Source: Acidobacteriota bacterium
GTDB taxonomy: Bacteria > Acidobacteriota > Terriglobia > UBA7540
DNA length: 44,298 nucleotides
Assembly (NCBI GenBank): GCA_902812365.1
Contig: CADDZC010000028.1
Span: 1-44,298, forward strand
Direction of reading: 5' to 3'
A model generated the notes under the pieces. It saw nothing but the letters and a program-made list of their open reading frames with translations, had not been told where the DNA came from and did not search any database. Below are positions 1-9,341 of the stretch, piece after piece (within the stretch, counting starts at the first letter, position 1; each line of letters begins with the position of its first letter). A program made the position numbers and the translations under genes.

Positions 1-2
1 CC

Positions 3-854
3 CCCGCTCGGGCGGAAACGGCCGAAGCGCTCCGCTGGGCGGCCCGCGAGGGGCGCGACGGAGGCGGCCGCCGGTCGGAAAGCCGCCGCGTCGAGTTTCG
101 CGACGTGAGCTTCGCCTATCGCGACGGCCATCGGGTGATCGAGCATATTTCCTTCACGCTGGAGCCGGGCGAGACCGTAGCCGTCGTGGGCCACACCGGC
201 GCCGGCAAAACCACCCTGACCAATCTTCTTCTGCGCTTTTACGACATCCAGGAAGGTGAAATCCGCTTGGCGGACGTCGACATTCGCCGCCTCCGCCTGC
301 ACGATTTGCGGCGCAACTTCGGCTTGGTCTTGCAGGACCCCTTCCTGTTTTCGGGCACCATCGCCTCGAACATCCGCTTGGGAAGCAAAGACATCAGTGA
401 CGACGAGGTGCGCGAAGCCGCGCGGCAGGTGGGCGTGCTCGACTTCATTGAAAGCCTTCCCCGCGGGTTTGAGGAGCCCGTCAAAGAGCGCGGCGCCACA
501 CTTTCCACCGGCCAGAAACAATTGCTCTCCTTTGCTCGCGCCCTTGCCCATCGGCCGCGCATTTTGATACTCGACGAGGCGACCTCGAGCGTTGATCCCG
601 AGACCGAGCACATGATTCGCGAGGGGCTGCGTCGGCTGCTCCAAAACCGCACCTCGCTGGTGATTGCTCACCGCCTCTCGACCATCCGCAACGCCTCGAA
701 GATCATCGTCATGCATAAGGGCCGCATCCGCGAAATCGGCACGCACCAGGAACTGCTGGCCCGGGGCGGCATTTACTCCAAGCTTTACCAGCTCCAATAC
801 AAAGATCAGGAGGCTGTAGCCCATCGAGCCGAGCCGGTTGAGCGCCCCGGGTAA
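3..854 (+). CDS. ABC exporter ATP-binding domain (C-terminal part, cut by window edge)
   Basis: This is the ATPase half of an MsbA/MDR-type ABC exporter; the membrane-domain part lies left of the window. The frame is open from base 3, and the GTG at 105 is a valine inside the fold, not a start. Visible motifs in order are Walker [10 protein letters not shown] (from base 189), Q-loop LVLQDPFLF, signature LSTGQKQ, Walker [13 protein letters not shown] and H-loop VIAHRLST. The signature LSTGQ rather than LSGGQ is common in exporters of this class. By family it powers export of a lipid or hydrophobic substrate across the inner membrane; the substrate cannot be read from this part. The stop is TAA at 852-854. 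The upstream linker is Arg/Gly/Ala-rich. Confidence 0.9.
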   Translation, partial: PARAETAEALRWAAREGRDGGGRRSESRRVEFRDVSFAYRDGHRVIEHISFTLEPGETVAVVGHTGAGKTTLTNLLLRFYDIQEGEIRLADVDIRRLRLHDLRRNFGLVLQDPFLFSGTIASNIRLGSKDISDDEVREAARQVGVLDFIESLPRGFEEPVKERGATLSTGQKQLLSFARALAHRPRILILDEATSSVDPETEHMIREGLRRLLQNRTSLVIAHRLSTIRNASKIIVMHKGRIREIGTHQELLARGGIYSKLYQLQYKDQEAVAHRAEPVERPG

Positions 855-1140
855 GCCCGGAGGGCGGGCCCGGAACCCGGCTCCCCCAATGCCACCTCGC
901 CGCATCCAATCAGAACGTCGCGGAATGGCCGGGTGGCGAACCTGATGCTGCTCTCGCGCGGGACGAAGATGCGCCGTCGTTTGAAGCCGTCTGAACAGGC
1001 CCCGCTGATCCTTTCTGGCTAGGGCCCCAAGTGGAGGCTGGCCGCGCTGCTGATCGCCGGGGTCGCGGCCCTCTGTTCCCTTCCCACCCGGCCGCCCGAG
1101 GCTTCCAGCGCCCCAGACGCTGAAGCGCTCCTCGCCCGCG
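855..1140. other. Intergenic stretch without a recognisable gene
   Basis: No intact gene is visible. After a stop at 1020-1022, frame 3 reads a signal-peptide-like piece (KWRLAALLIAGVAAL) and ends at a TGA at 1146-1148, but it has no start codon. It may be the debris of a small secreted protein. It abuts the truncated ammonia-lyase remnant, so the segment looks like a deletion or rearrangement junction. Confidence 0.45.
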
Positions 1141-1959
1141 GCGTTTGACCCGCGCTTGCACCAAGCGCGGCCCCATCCCGGGCAGCAGGCTGTGGCGCGC
1201 AACCTTTTGCGCCTTAACCGCGGCAGCACCATCCGTGAATCCCACCGCGGCTGCACCCGCTTCCAGGATGCTTACAGCTTGCGCTGCATGCCGCAGGTGC
1301 ACGGCGCGGTGCGTGACGCCCTCGCCTACGCCCGCCGGGTTTTCGAAATCGAAATGAATTCGGCGACGGACAACCCCCTGGTGTTTGCGCAGTCCGGCGA
1401 GGTGATCTCGGGCGGCAACTTTCATGGGCAGCCGCTGGCCACGGCGCTTGACCTCATGGCAATCGCGCTGGCACAGTTGGGGGGAATCAGCGAACGCCGC
1501 ATCGACCGCATGGTCAATCCTTTGACCTCGGATCTTCCACCCTTTCTGGCCGCCACTCCCGGCATCGAGTCGGGAATGATGCTCTTGCAGGTGACGGCCG
1601 CGGCCCTGGCTTCGGAGAACAAGGTTCTGGCGCATCCCGCCTCGGTAGATTCCATTCCTACCTCGGGCAACAAAGAAGACTTTGTCAGCATGGGTATGAC
1701 GGCCGCCCTGAAGCTCCAGCCCATCGTGGCGAACGTCACCTCCATCCTGGCGATTGAGCTCCTGGCGGCGTGCCGGGCGCTCGACTTCCTCGCGCCTCTG
1801 CGCACGGGCAGGCTGGCGGAAAGAGCACGGGCGCTCGTCCGGCGCGTCTCACCGGCCAGGCCGGAAGACCGGCCCTGGAACGCGGACGTCGCGCGCGTAG
1901 CGCAAGAGATCGAGCGCGGAAGTTTTGCCAGGGTACTGCGAACGTCCGCCGGGCGCTGA
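1141..1959 (+). pseudogene. hutH: Histidine ammonia-lyase remnant, N-terminal half missing
   Basis: The reading matches the C-terminal half of histidine/aromatic ammonia-lyases. Homology begins at AFDPRLHQARPHPGQ (base 1141) and runs through YSLRCMPQVHG, EMNSATDNPLV, GGNFHGQPLA and SIPTSGNKEDFVSMG to the usual C-terminus. Family members are about 500 residues; only about 270 remain. The segment carrying the Ala-Ser-Gly triad that forms the MIO electrophile is absent, so the product cannot be catalytic. No start codon with a ribosome site lies at the homology boundary; the first possible start is TTG 1156. I infer a 5' deletion. No other hut gene is next to it. Confidence 0.85.
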
Positions 1960-2014
1960 CGGCCGGGGTGCCATCCCTCATTCGCCCAACAGGAGTAGAG
2001 AGTCCATTTTTTCC

Positions 2015-2043
2015 TTGACAGGCGCACTGAAGCCAATTAGTCT
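2015..2043 (+). promoter_or_regulatory. Sigma70-type promoter of the sulfate operon, possibly leaderless
   Basis: A perfect -35 TTGACA (2015-2020) is followed after 17 bp by TAGTCT (2038-2043), a weak -10. The ATG of the sulfate-binding protein is at 2050, so transcription would begin at or next to the start codon. No Shine-Dalgarno sequence precedes that ATG. Confidence 0.5.
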
Positions 2044-2049
2044 ACTTAT

Positions 2050-3096
2050 ATGATAGACTCAATAGAAGTTCGAGTAAAAGGGTATAGGACGGCGTTCCTG
2101 GCGGCTGCGGCGATGGCGATCGCGCTCCACGCCAGGTCGGCGGCGCCGCCCGATCGGGTCGTGACACTGCTCAACGTCTCTTACGACCCGACGCGCGAGC
2201 TGTACCAGGATATTGACCGGGCGTTCGCCGCAACGTGGAAGGCCCGGACCGGCCAAGAAGTGGTCATCCACCAGTCTCACGGGGGATCCGGGAAGCAGGC
2301 GCGCGCGGTGATTGATGGTCTTCAGGCGGACGTCGTCACCCTGGGTCTGGCCTACGACATTGACGAAATTGCAGAGAGGGCTGGGCTCTTGCCGCGCGAT
2401 TGGCAGTCGCGCCTTCCTTACCGCAGTTGCCCGTTCACCTCGACCGTCGTCTTTCTGGTACGCAAGGGCAATCCGAAGCGAGTGCGGGACTGGGATGACC
2501 TTGTGCGGCCGGGAATCGCCGTCATTACACCCAACCCCAAGACCTCGAGCGGTGGGCGCTGGAACTACCTGGCAGCTTGGGGATACGCCCTGCGGAAACA
2601 GGGTGGAAACGAAGGGGCCGCCCGCGATTTCGTAAGCCGCCTCTATCGGAATGTGCCGGTGCTCGATAGCGGCGCCCGCGGAGCGACGGACACCTTCGTC
2701 CAGCGAGGGCTAGGGGATGTGCTTATCGCCTGGGAGAACGAGGCCCTGCTGGTGGTGAAGGAGCTCGGTCGGGGCCAGTTTGAGCTCGTGACGCCGTCGG
2801 AGAGCATTCTCGCCGAGCCGCCCGTCAGTTTGGTAGACAAGGTGGTGGACCGGCGCGGTACCCGGGCGGTGGCGCAAGCGTACTTGGAATTCCTCTACTC
2901 CGAAGAGGGGCAGACCATCGGGGCCCGCCACTACTATCGGCCGCAACTTCGGTCGGTGGCCGCCCGTTACGCCGCCCAGTTTCCACGCCTCAGACTCTTC
3001 ACCGTCGATGAAGTTTTTGGCGGCTGGCAGAAGGCCCAAAGGACGCACTTCGCTGACGGAGGCATTTTCGACCAAATTTATCAGCCTGGTCGCTGA
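2050..3096 (+). CDS. sbp: Sulfate/thiosulfate ABC transporter periplasmic binding protein
   Basis: This protein binds sulfate (or thiosulfate) in the periplasm and delivers it to the CysTWA importer. It has 348 residues, the usual size. An N-terminal signal peptide (hydrophobic core about residues 14-26, cleavage near ARSAA) precedes the family hallmarks [13 protein letters not shown] (40-52), [13 protein letters not shown] and [22 protein letters not shown] 2050 is the only ATG ahead of the signal peptide; it lacks a ribosome site, and a TTGACA promoter box lies only 30 bp upstream. The gene heads an operon with cysT (14-bp gap), cysW and cysA. Family and context agree. Sulfate versus thiosulfate preference is not resolvable. 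Confidence 0.95.
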   Translation: MIDSIEVRVKGYRTAFLAAAAMAIALHARSAAPPDRVVTLLNVSYDPTRELYQDIDRAFAATWKARTGQEVVIHQSHGGSGKQARAVIDGLQADVVTLGLAYDIDEIAERAGLLPRDWQSRLPYRSCPFTSTVVFLVRKGNPKRVRDWDDLVRPGIAVITPNPKTSSGGRWNYLAAWGYALRKQGGNEGAARDFVSRLYRNVPVLDSGARGATDTFVQRGLGDVLIAWENEALLVVKELGRGQFELVTPSESILAEPPVSLVDKVVDRRGTRAVAQAYLEFLYSEEGQTIGARHYYRPQLRSVAARYAAQFPRLRLFTVDEVFGGWQKAQRTHFADGGIFDQIYQPGR

Positions 3097-3110
3097 GCAG
3101 AGCCGGACGG

Positions 3111-4067
3111 ATGTCCATGAGACGCTGGCTAATCCGGATACTCCTGGGGGTTTACGGCGCGGAAGCGCTCTCAGGCCTGGCCTTGTTGGGTGTGGTCCTC
3201 CGCGCCCGGTTCAGAAGGCGGTACCCGCCCCGCGGGGCAACCCTGCACGGTAAGCGTGTCCTGCCGGGTTTCCGTGTGGCGCTGGGCTGGACCGTTTTCT
3301 ACCTCCTCCTGATCGTGCTGATTCCTGTCTCGGCGCTTTGCCTTAAGGCCGCGTCGCTAAGCTGGCGCCAGTTCTGGTCAGCGGTTACATCAGCCCGTGC
3401 CCTGGCTGCATACCGCTTGAGTTTTGGCGTGTCACTCGCGGCGTCGCTGATTGACGGCGTCATCGGCTTGCTGCTGGCCTGGGTCTTAGTGAGATACCGC
3501 TTCCCAGTGCGCCGCCTACTCGATGGACTCGTAGACTTGCCTTTGGCCCTCCCCACCGCTGTCAGTGGGATTGTTCTCACGACGCTCTACGCGCCCCACG
3601 GTTGGATCGGCCGGCGCCTGCAGCCGCTCGGCATCAAGGTGGCTTACACCCCTTTGGGGATCGTTGTTGCCCTGATCTTCATCGGCTTGCCCTTCGCCGT
3701 CCGCACCATCCAGCCGGTGTTGCAGGACCTCGATCCGGAGATCGAGGATGCTGCCTTGAGCTTGGGCGCTAACCTCTGGCAGCGGTTCTACCTCGTTATC
3801 TTGCCCGAACTGCTTCCAGCGTGGCTGACGGGTGTGACCCTTGCCTTCGCGCGAGGCTTGGGCGAATACGGCTCAGTAGTCTTCATAGCCGGCAACATGC
3901 CCATGCGCACGGAGATCACTCCTCTGCTCATCATGACCCGGCTCGATCAGTATGATTACGCGGGGGCGAGCGCTCTGGCCGCCGTCTTCCTGGCGGTGTC
4001 CCTCGGCTTGTTGCTCGGGATGAATGCCATGCAGCGGCGCAAGAGCGTGCTGCCAATCTTAATGTGA
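3111..4067 (+). CDS. cysT: Sulfate ABC transporter permease CysT (CysU)
   Basis: This is one of the two inner-membrane channel subunits of the sulfate importer. Core hallmarks are KRVLPGFRVALGWTVFYL, the helix DLPLALPTAVSGIVL, and the EAA-type loop that docks the ATPase (AALSLGANLWQRFYLVILPE) followed by ARGLGEYGSVVFIAGN. At 318 residues it is longer than usual. About 48 residues precede the conserved start (RVLPGF), including a hydrophobic helix at about 9-27. Either this is an extra N-terminal segment or the true start lies further in. ATG 3111 and ATG 3117 are both possible, with only a weak ribosome site. It sits 14 bp after sbp and 22 bp before cysW. Confidence 0.92.
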   Translation: MSMRRWLIRILLGVYGAEALSGLALLGVVLRARFRRRYPPRGATLHGKRVLPGFRVALGWTVFYLLLIVLIPVSALCLKAASLSWRQFWSAVTSARALAAYRLSFGVSLAASLIDGVIGLLLAWVLVRYRFPVRRLLDGLVDLPLALPTAVSGIVLTTLYAPHGWIGRRLQPLGIKVAYTPLGIVVALIFIGLPFAVRTIQPVLQDLDPEIEDAALSLGANLWQRFYLVILPELLPAWLTGVTLAFARGLGEYGSVVFIAGNMPMRTEITPLLIMTRLDQYDYAGASALAAVFLAVSLGLLLGMNAMQRRKSVLPILM

Positions 4068-4089
4068 CGGAAAGCGATCGAGGCAACCG

Positions 4090-4995
4090 ATGGCACGAAT
4101 CGCAACCTTGCAAGCCTGGGTAAGCCCCAGCGGCGCTGCTCCGCGCCGCGATCCAGCTTGGGTGCGTTGGACGCTAGTAGGTACAGCGGTCGGCTTGATG
4201 GGGCTGTTTCTCGTGCTGCCGCTGGCCGCCGTGTTCGCCTACGCGCTGGAGAAGGGAGTTGCTGCATACCTCGCTGCTATTTGCGAGCCCGAAGCGTGGT
4301 CTGCTATCAAGCTGACCCTGCTGGCCGCCGGCTTTGCCGGGCCACTCAACTTGGTGTTTGGGCTGGCAGCGTCGTGGGCTGTGGCGCGCTTCGACTTCCC
4401 CGGAAAGAGTCTGCTCCTGACGCTGATCGATATTCCCTTCACTATCTCGCCGGTCATTTCCGGAATGCTCTTCGTGCTCCTCTTTGGTGCGCAGGGCTGG
4501 TTTGGCCGCTGGCTGACCGATCACGATCTCAAGATCATCTTCGCAGCGCCGGGGATCATTCTTGCCACAACCTTCGTCACTTTGCCCTTCATCGCCCGCG
4601 TATTGATCCCCCAGCTTGAGTCCACGGGAGCGGAGGAGGAGCAGGCTGCTCTCACGCTAGGTGCCAGCGGCTGGCAAATGTTTTGGCGCGTGACGTTGCC
4701 CAACCTGAAATGGGCCCTGCTCTATGGCGTAATCCAGGCGAACGCGCGGGCCATGGGCGAGTTCGGTGCGGTATCTGTGGTCTCGGGGCATATCCGGGGC
4801 GTCACCAACACTCTGCCCCTTTATGTCGAGATTCTGTATGACGACTACCAGTTGGTTCCCGCCTTTGCAGTGGCCTCCCTTTTGACTGGCCTGGCCCTGG
4901 TGACGCTAGTGGTGAAGGGCGTCGTCGAATGGAAAGCCAGCCGAGAGCATGGCGGCGCGCCGGAGCTCGCAAGCTTGGAAGAGAGGGCCGCATGA
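4090..4995 (+). CDS. cysW: Sulfate ABC transporter permease CysW
   Basis: This is the second channel subunit of the sulfate importer, paired with CysT in the inner membrane. It has 301 residues with six hydrophobic segments. Family signatures are [20 protein letters not shown], the EAA-type loop [20 protein letters not shown], and [19 protein letters not shown] followed by [13 protein letters not shown], a CysW hallmark. The start is ATG 4090. Its stop overlaps the start of cysA in an ATGA (4992-4995), so the two are translationally coupled. Confidence is high because of the motif set and operon position. Confidence 0.95.
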   Translation: MARIATLQAWVSPSGAAPRRDPAWVRWTLVGTAVGLMGLFLVLPLAAVFAYALEKGVAAYLAAICEPEAWSAIKLTLLAAGFAGPLNLVFGLAASWAVARFDFPGKSLLLTLIDIPFTISPVISGMLFVLLFGAQGWFGRWLTDHDLKIIFAAPGIILATTFVTLPFIARVLIPQLESTGAEEEQAALTLGASGWQMFWRVTLPNLKWALLYGVIQANARAMGEFGAVSVVSGHIRGVTNTLPLYVEILYDDYQLVPAFAVASLLTGLALVTLVVKGVVEWKASREHGGAPELASLEERAA

Positions 4996-6032
4996 CCATT
5001 GAAGTGCGCAACCTCAGCAAGAGTTTTGCAGCCTTCCTAGCCTTGGATCGCGTCAACCTGCGCGTTGAGACAGGAGAGCTTGTCGCCCTGCTTGGGCCGT
5101 CCGGCTCGGGCAAGACGACCCTCTTGCGCGTGATCGCCGGCCTGGAATTTCCCGACCGCGGCGAGGTGCTACTCGATGGCCGCGACATGACGGCGCAAAA
5201 CGCCCCGGCTCGCCGCGTGGGTTTCGTCTTTCAGCACTACGCCCTCTTCCGCCACATGACCGTGTTCGAGAACGTTGCTTTCGGCCTCTCCATCAAGCCC
5301 CGCCGCGAGCGGCCCCCGACTTCCCAGATCCAGGCTCGAGTTTGGAAGCTTCTCAAGCTAGTGCAGCTTGACGCGCAAGCGGATCGTTATCCGTCCCAAC
5401 TCTCCGGCGGCCAGCGCCAGCGCGTGGCCTTAGCCCGCGCGCTCGCTGTTGAGCCGAAGGTGTTGCTGCTCGACGAGCCCTTTGGGGCACTCGACGCCAA
5501 AGTGCGGCTCGAGCTTCGCCGCTGGTTGCGGCGGCTCCACGACGAGCTTCGCATCACCAGCGTCTTGGTTACCCACGACCAAGAGGAAGCGCTCGAAGTT
5601 GCGGACCGCGTAGCGATCATGAACCGCGGCCACATCGAGCAGGTCGGCACCCCGGAGGAAGTCTATCACCGGCCGGCGAGCGCTTTTGTCTACGAATTTT
5701 TGGGAAATTTCAACCTCTTCCACGCCCGGCTTAATGCGTGGCAGACCGGCAGTGACGCACTTGGCGACGGCCCCCTGGGCGGTAGCGCGGATCGACCTAT
5801 CGTTTACGTCCGCCCTCACCTTTTGCACATTGAGCGGCGGCCTTGCGGCCAGAATCGGGTGGTAGCCCGGGTTGAGCGGATCAACTCGGCAGGCCCTCTG
5901 GTGAAGGTTCAGCTGGCAACCGACACGGGCGAGACCCTGGAGGCTGCAATCTCCCATGATCGTTACGCCGAGCTTCAGCTGAGAAAGGACGACGCCGTCT
6001 ACGTCAGCCCCCGCGAGCTCAAGGCGTTCTAG
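4992..6032 (+). CDS. cysA: Sulfate ABC transporter ATP-binding protein CysA
   Basis: This cytoplasmic ATPase drives sulfate import through CysT/CysW. ATG 4992 overlaps the cysW stop and gives [12 protein letters not shown], the normal N-terminus, and a 346-residue protein. Visible motifs are Walker [10 protein letters not shown] (residues 35-43), Q-loop FVFQHYALF, signature [15 protein letters not shown], Walker [14 protein letters not shown] and the switch [16 protein letters not shown]-terminal TOBE-like regulatory domain follows (from about residue 240, with VYVRPH). It closes the sbp-cysT-cysW-cysA operon. An open frame extends 63 bases further upstream inside cysW, but homology starts only at 4992. 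Confidence 0.96.
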   Translation: MTIEVRNLSKSFAAFLALDRVNLRVETGELVALLGPSGSGKTTLLRVIAGLEFPDRGEVLLDGRDMTAQNAPARRVGFVFQHYALFRHMTVFENVAFGLSIKPRRERPPTSQIQARVWKLLKLVQLDAQADRYPSQLSGGQRQRVALARALAVEPKVLLLDEPFGALDAKVRLELRRWLRRLHDELRITSVLVTHDQEEALEVADRVAIMNRGHIEQVGTPEEVYHRPASAFVYEFLGNFNLFHARLNAWQTGSDALGDGPLGGSADRPIVYVRPHLLHIERRPCGQNRVVARVERINSAGPLVKVQLATDTGETLEAAISHDRYAELQLRKDDAVYVSPRELKAF

Positions 6033-6078
6033 CCGCCAGCCCAAGGGGTGATCGAGCGGCCAGCGCGCTAGAGCATCG

Positions 6079-7353
6079 ATGCGAACCATTCTCATCGTCG
6101 GCGGCGGGGTCAGTGGCACGTTGGTAGCCGCAGGCCTTTTGCGCGCAACCCACCCGCTGCACATCGTGGTAGTGGAACCTCGCCCAACCCTCGGCCGCGG
6201 CCTGGCTTATTCCACGCGTTGTTGCGCTCACCTGATGAATGTGCCCGCGGGCAAGCTGAGTCTGGTGGAGGAACAACCTAATCATTTCGTTGAGTGGCTG
6301 CGTGAGAACTTCTACTCCTGGGCAACAGATTATAGCTTCGTACCGCGCTCGGTCTACGGACGGTATGTCGGTGATTTCTTCGCCGTGCGCCGGCGTGCGG
6401 CACGGCCCGATGTGGACCTGCAGCACGTCCGTCTCGAAGTGATCCGGATGGAACGGAAGGCGGCTGGTTACAGGGCTTACCTCTCGGACGGATCCAGCCT
6501 GAGCGCAGACGCTGTCGTTTTGGCCACGGGCAATCCCCCACCTTCCGACGAGGTAATCCCCGAAGGTCCGTTTCGCCGCAGTGGGCGTTATTTTCCCAGC
6601 GCCTGGCACCCGGGCGCGCTCGAGTGCGTGAATCAGCATGGGGCGGTGCTGCTCCTGGGTTCGGGGCTCACGGCAATCGACGCGGCTGTGTCCTTGGAAG
6701 AGAGCGGGCACCGCGGGGTGATCCATCTGGTCTCGAGGCACGGGCTCCTGCCCCGCGCCCATCCTCGGCGCAGGCCCGCTAACGCACTCGGATTTGGCCT
6801 GCGGCCAGCGCCACTCCGCCAGCTGGTAGCTCAGGTGCGCCGGGAAGCGGCACGGACGGGGACCGGGGGTTGGTACCATGTTATGGATGCCTTGCGTGCC
6901 GATACACCACGGTTGTGGCAACGGCTGACTACCGAGGATCAGCGCCGCTTTCTTCGGCATGTCCGCGTTTACTGGGACGTGCACCGGCACCGCATGGCTC
7001 CTGATGTTGCGTCCATGATTGCGCGGATGACGGAGCAGGGCCGCGTGCAGGTACACGCGGGCCGCATCCAGCAAGTCCACCTAGGCCCCGCCGGACTTGA
7101 AGTGGAAGTGAGACCGCGAGGTCGGCCCAGCCCCAAGTGCCTCAGCGTCGATCGGCTGATCAATTGCACTGCGCCCGAGTCTGACTATCGCAAGCTGAAA
7201 CACCCTCTATGGACCAGCCTCTTTGCGAGCCGCCTCATTGACGCCGGACCGTTGGGAATGGGTCTTAAAACCACTGAGCAGGGAGAGCTCGTCAGCCCGG
7301 ACGGACGCGTGCTCGCCGGCCTCTTCACCCTGGGGCCGCCAAGGCTCGGCTAG
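6079..7353 (+). CDS. YdhS-like FAD/NAD(P)-binding protein, short C-terminus
   Basis: This is an uncharacterised flavoprotein resembling the YdhS/COG4529 group (NAD_binding_9 type). An N-terminal Rossmann motif IVGGGVSGTLVA (residues 5-16) is followed by GRGLAYSTRCCAHLMNVPAGK, typical of the family. A second dinucleotide site includes LATGNPPPSD and LLGSGLTAIDAAVSLEE. The protein has 424 residues. It ends at LFTLGPPRLG, whereas relatives usually continue for about 20-30 residues with a conserved helix, so the end may be lost by a frameshift or point change near 7350. Frame 3 continues open to 7460 without recognisable homology. The gene lies 46 bp after cysA on the same strand and may be cotranscribed. 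Its substrate is unknown. Confidence 0.8.
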   Translation: MRTILIVGGGVSGTLVAAGLLRATHPLHIVVVEPRPTLGRGLAYSTRCCAHLMNVPAGKLSLVEEQPNHFVEWLRENFYSWATDYSFVPRSVYGRYVGDFFAVRRRAARPDVDLQHVRLEVIRMERKAAGYRAYLSDGSSLSADAVVLATGNPPPSDEVIPEGPFRRSGRYFPSAWHPGALECVNQHGAVLLLGSGLTAIDAAVSLEESGHRGVIHLVSRHGLLPRAHPRRRPANALGFGLRPAPLRQLVAQVRREAARTGTGGWYHVMDALRADTPRLWQRLTTEDQRRFLRHVRVYWDVHRHRMAPDVASMIARMTEQGRVQVHAGRIQQVHLGPAGLEVEVRPRGRPSPKCLSVDRLINCTAPESDYRKLKHPLWTSLFASRLIDAGPLGMGLKTTEQGELVSPDGRVLAGLFTLGPPRLG

Positions 7354-7487
7354 GGCGCGTGGCCACGGGCAGCGCCGGCGGCCGATTCCGGTTCGTCACC
7401 GCCGAACGGCCCGCGCGCGTGGCGGTGGATGAGGACGAGATTTTGGCCGTCACCCGCTGACGGCCGCTCGCGCGGGGCGAACGTCGG

Positions 7488-8708
7488 TCACATGACGCGC
7501 TCGTGGAGGTAGCCCGCGGCGCGCAGCGCGGAGCAGATTTCGTCAATGTGGTCGGGGCCGCGCGTTTCCAGCTTCACGTCAATGACCGCGTCTCCCAGGC
7601 TGACGCCGAAATGGGCGTGATCGTGGCTGGTTTGGACGATGTTGGCGCGATGCCGGGCGATGACGGCGGTCAGGCGGTGCAGCGAGCCGGGATGATCGGG
7701 CAGATGAATCCGCAACCGCACCAAACGACCGTCCTTGACGAGACCCCGCTCGATGATCCGCGACAGTACGTTCACGTCGATGTTGCCGCCCGACACCACG
7801 ACCACCGCCGAACGGCCGGCGGCGGCCGGCCGGCGGTGCAGGAGCGCCGCGAGTGCGACCGCGCCGGCGCCTTCGGCCACCGTCTTTTCATGCTCCAGCA
7901 AGAGCAGGATGGCGTTGGCGATCTCTTCTTCGTCGACGGTCACGATGTCATCCACGTAACGGCGCACGAGCGCCAGCGTGCGCTCGCCCGCCGAGCGAAC
8001 GGCAATGCCATCGGCCAGCGTGGCCGCGGGCTCCAGCTCGACGACGCGGCCAGCGGCCACGGCCGCCTGCATCGACGGCAGTCGCGCCGATTGCACTCCA
8101 ATGACCCGCGTGCGGGGCGCGAGTTCCTTGAGCGCGCAGGCCATGCCGCCAATCAAACCGCCGCCGCCGACCGGCACCAGAACCGTTTCCACCTGCGGGC
8201 ACTGGCGCAGAATATCCAGCGCCAGTGTGCCTTGCCCGGCGATCACGGCATCGTCGTCGAAGGGATGAACCCACGTCAGGCCCGTTTCCTGCGCGTGCTC
8301 GATCGCGCTTCGGTAGGCTTCGTCGTAAGTGGCGCCGTGAAGCTTGACCTCCGCGCCGTATTCGCGCGTCGCCGTCACCTTGATGAGCGGCGTCGTTTCC
8401 GGCATCCAAATCACCGCCCGCAAGCCGTGGCGCGAGGCGTGATAGGCGACGGCTTGGGCGTGGTTGCCCGCCGAGGCGGCGATCAGCCCGCGCTGCCGCT
8501 CCTCGGAACTGATTGTCAGGATTTTGTTGAGCGCGCCGCGCTCTTTGAACGAGCCGGTGCGCTGCAGATTGTCGAGCTTCAGGCAGACGCGCGCGCCCGT
8601 CAGGCGAGAGAAGCGCTCGGAATAGGCGCACGGCGAATCGTAGATGGCGCCCCAGATGCGGGCTTGAGCTTCGCGGATGTCGTCGAGGCTAATCATGCGG
8701 AGCGCCAT
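7488..8708 (-). CDS. ilvA: Threonine ammonia-lyase (dehydratase) with ACT domain
   Basis: This PLP enzyme deaminates threonine to 2-oxobutyrate, the entry step to isoleucine, or acts in threonine catabolism. The chosen start (ATG 8708) gives 406 residues. The PLP lysine is K55 in GSFKERGA. The phosphate-binding glycine loop VGGGGLIGG and the Ser/Gly motif SAGNHAQAVAYHA are present. The C-terminal ~75 residues (LRIHLPDHPGSLHRL onward) form a single ACT domain, as in the TdcB/short IlvA type. An earlier ATG at 8765 would add 19 residues without homology; ATG 8696 is also possible. The ACT domain suggests allosteric control by an amino acid. A repeat array lies upstream of its start. Confidence 0.93.
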   Translation of the reverse strand: MALRMISLDDIREAQARIWGAIYDSPCAYSERFSRLTGARVCLKLDNLQRTGSFKERGALNKILTISSEERQRGLIAASAGNHAQAVAYHASRHGLRAVIWMPETTPLIKVTATREYGAEVKLHGATYDEAYRSAIEHAQETGLTWVHPFDDDAVIAGQGTLALDILRQCPQVETVLVPVGGGGLIGGMACALKELAPRTRVIGVQSARLPSMQAAVAAGRVVELEPAATLADGIAVRSAGERTLALVRRYVDDIVTVDEEEIANAILLLLEHEKTVAEGAGAVALAALLHRRPAAAGRSAVVVVSGGNIDVNVLSRIIERGLVKDGRLVRLRIHLPDHPGSLHRLTAVIARHRANIVQTSHDHAHFGVSLGDAVIDVKLETRGPDHIDEICSALRAAGYLHERVM

Positions 8709-8864
8709 TTCGGGCCGCGCGGCGCACGGGTTCTTCTTTCTCTCACGATTGTCCGCAGCCGTCAACCTGCCGATGGAATTTCTTCCCTGGTTCCGACGCG
8801 CGCGCCAGCCGCTGGATTGGCGCCGAGGCTAACCGGATTGTGGTAGAAACGAATATCTCCCGTG

Positions 8865-9086
8865 CTGTCAATAACCTAGTGGCTTTCAATCGGCTCTGCC
8901 TCGGCGCGCCGGCGGATTTTCAATCCCTTACGGGCTATTCGGACCCCGCATGTTTCGTTTAAATCTATGGTTTTCAAAAACCTAGTGGCTTTCAGGCGGG
9001 GCCCCTACGTATTTTCAATAACTTAGCGGCTTCGTTTCTGAGGCGAAGCCGCTAGCTTAATTATTTTCAACAACATAGTGGCTTCA
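8865..9086 (+). repeat. Five-copy interspersed repeat array A
   Basis: Five direct copies of a ~23-bp unit close to TTTTCAAYAACMTAGYGGCTT lie between the divergent genes ilvA and the FNR-like gene. Unit starts (aligned on the TTTT) are 8865, 8917 (degenerate), 8971, 9012 and 9064, so spacings are 52, 54, 41 and 52. An inverted copy (9044-9060) follows the fourth unit and forms a hairpin with it. A second array with nearly the same spacing is at 15828-16060. The sequences between units are not conserved. Function unknown. Confidence 0.85.
9024..9054. other. Perfect 11-bp stem-loop inside repeat array A
   Basis: TAGCGGCTTCG (9024-9034) pairs perfectly with CGAAGCCGCTA (9044-9054) around a 9-base loop. 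It is made by a forward and an inverted copy of the array repeat. No T-run follows directly, so it is not an obvious intrinsic terminator. The equivalent hairpin in array B has a one-base mismatch. Confidence 0.8.
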
Positions 9087-9341
9087 CCCCCCACCCCCCA
9101 GGGGGTCTCCGCACCGCTCGCCCCCTTGGCCCGAGGGGCTGCTCAAGAGGCGGGCTGGGCGAGTTCGGAAAGCGAGGATGGCCGCTGGCAGCCGAGTCGC
9201 GGAGTCATTGGGAGGACGGCCGGGGACGGCGGCGGGCGGAAGAGTACGGTGGCAAGGGCGCATTGTTAACGGAATAGTATATCGGCTTTATATTGTTGTC
9301 AAGCGCTTTTCAGGCCCGCCGGTCGAGGCGCTTCGTCGCTT

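Noticed and set aside
105-107. GTG 105 as the start of the ABC ATPase
   Set aside because: The frame is open upstream to the window edge and reads the expected first strand ([14 protein letters not shown]), so the GTG is an internal valine.
7503-8846. 447-codon plus-strand open frame across ilvA
   Set aside because: It is antisense to a well-conserved threonine ammonia-lyase; no homology, low-complexity composition.
8865-9086. Repeat array A as a CRISPR array
   Set aside because: Units are only ~23 bp, diverged from each other and unevenly spaced (41-54). One unit is also inverted. No cas genes are present.
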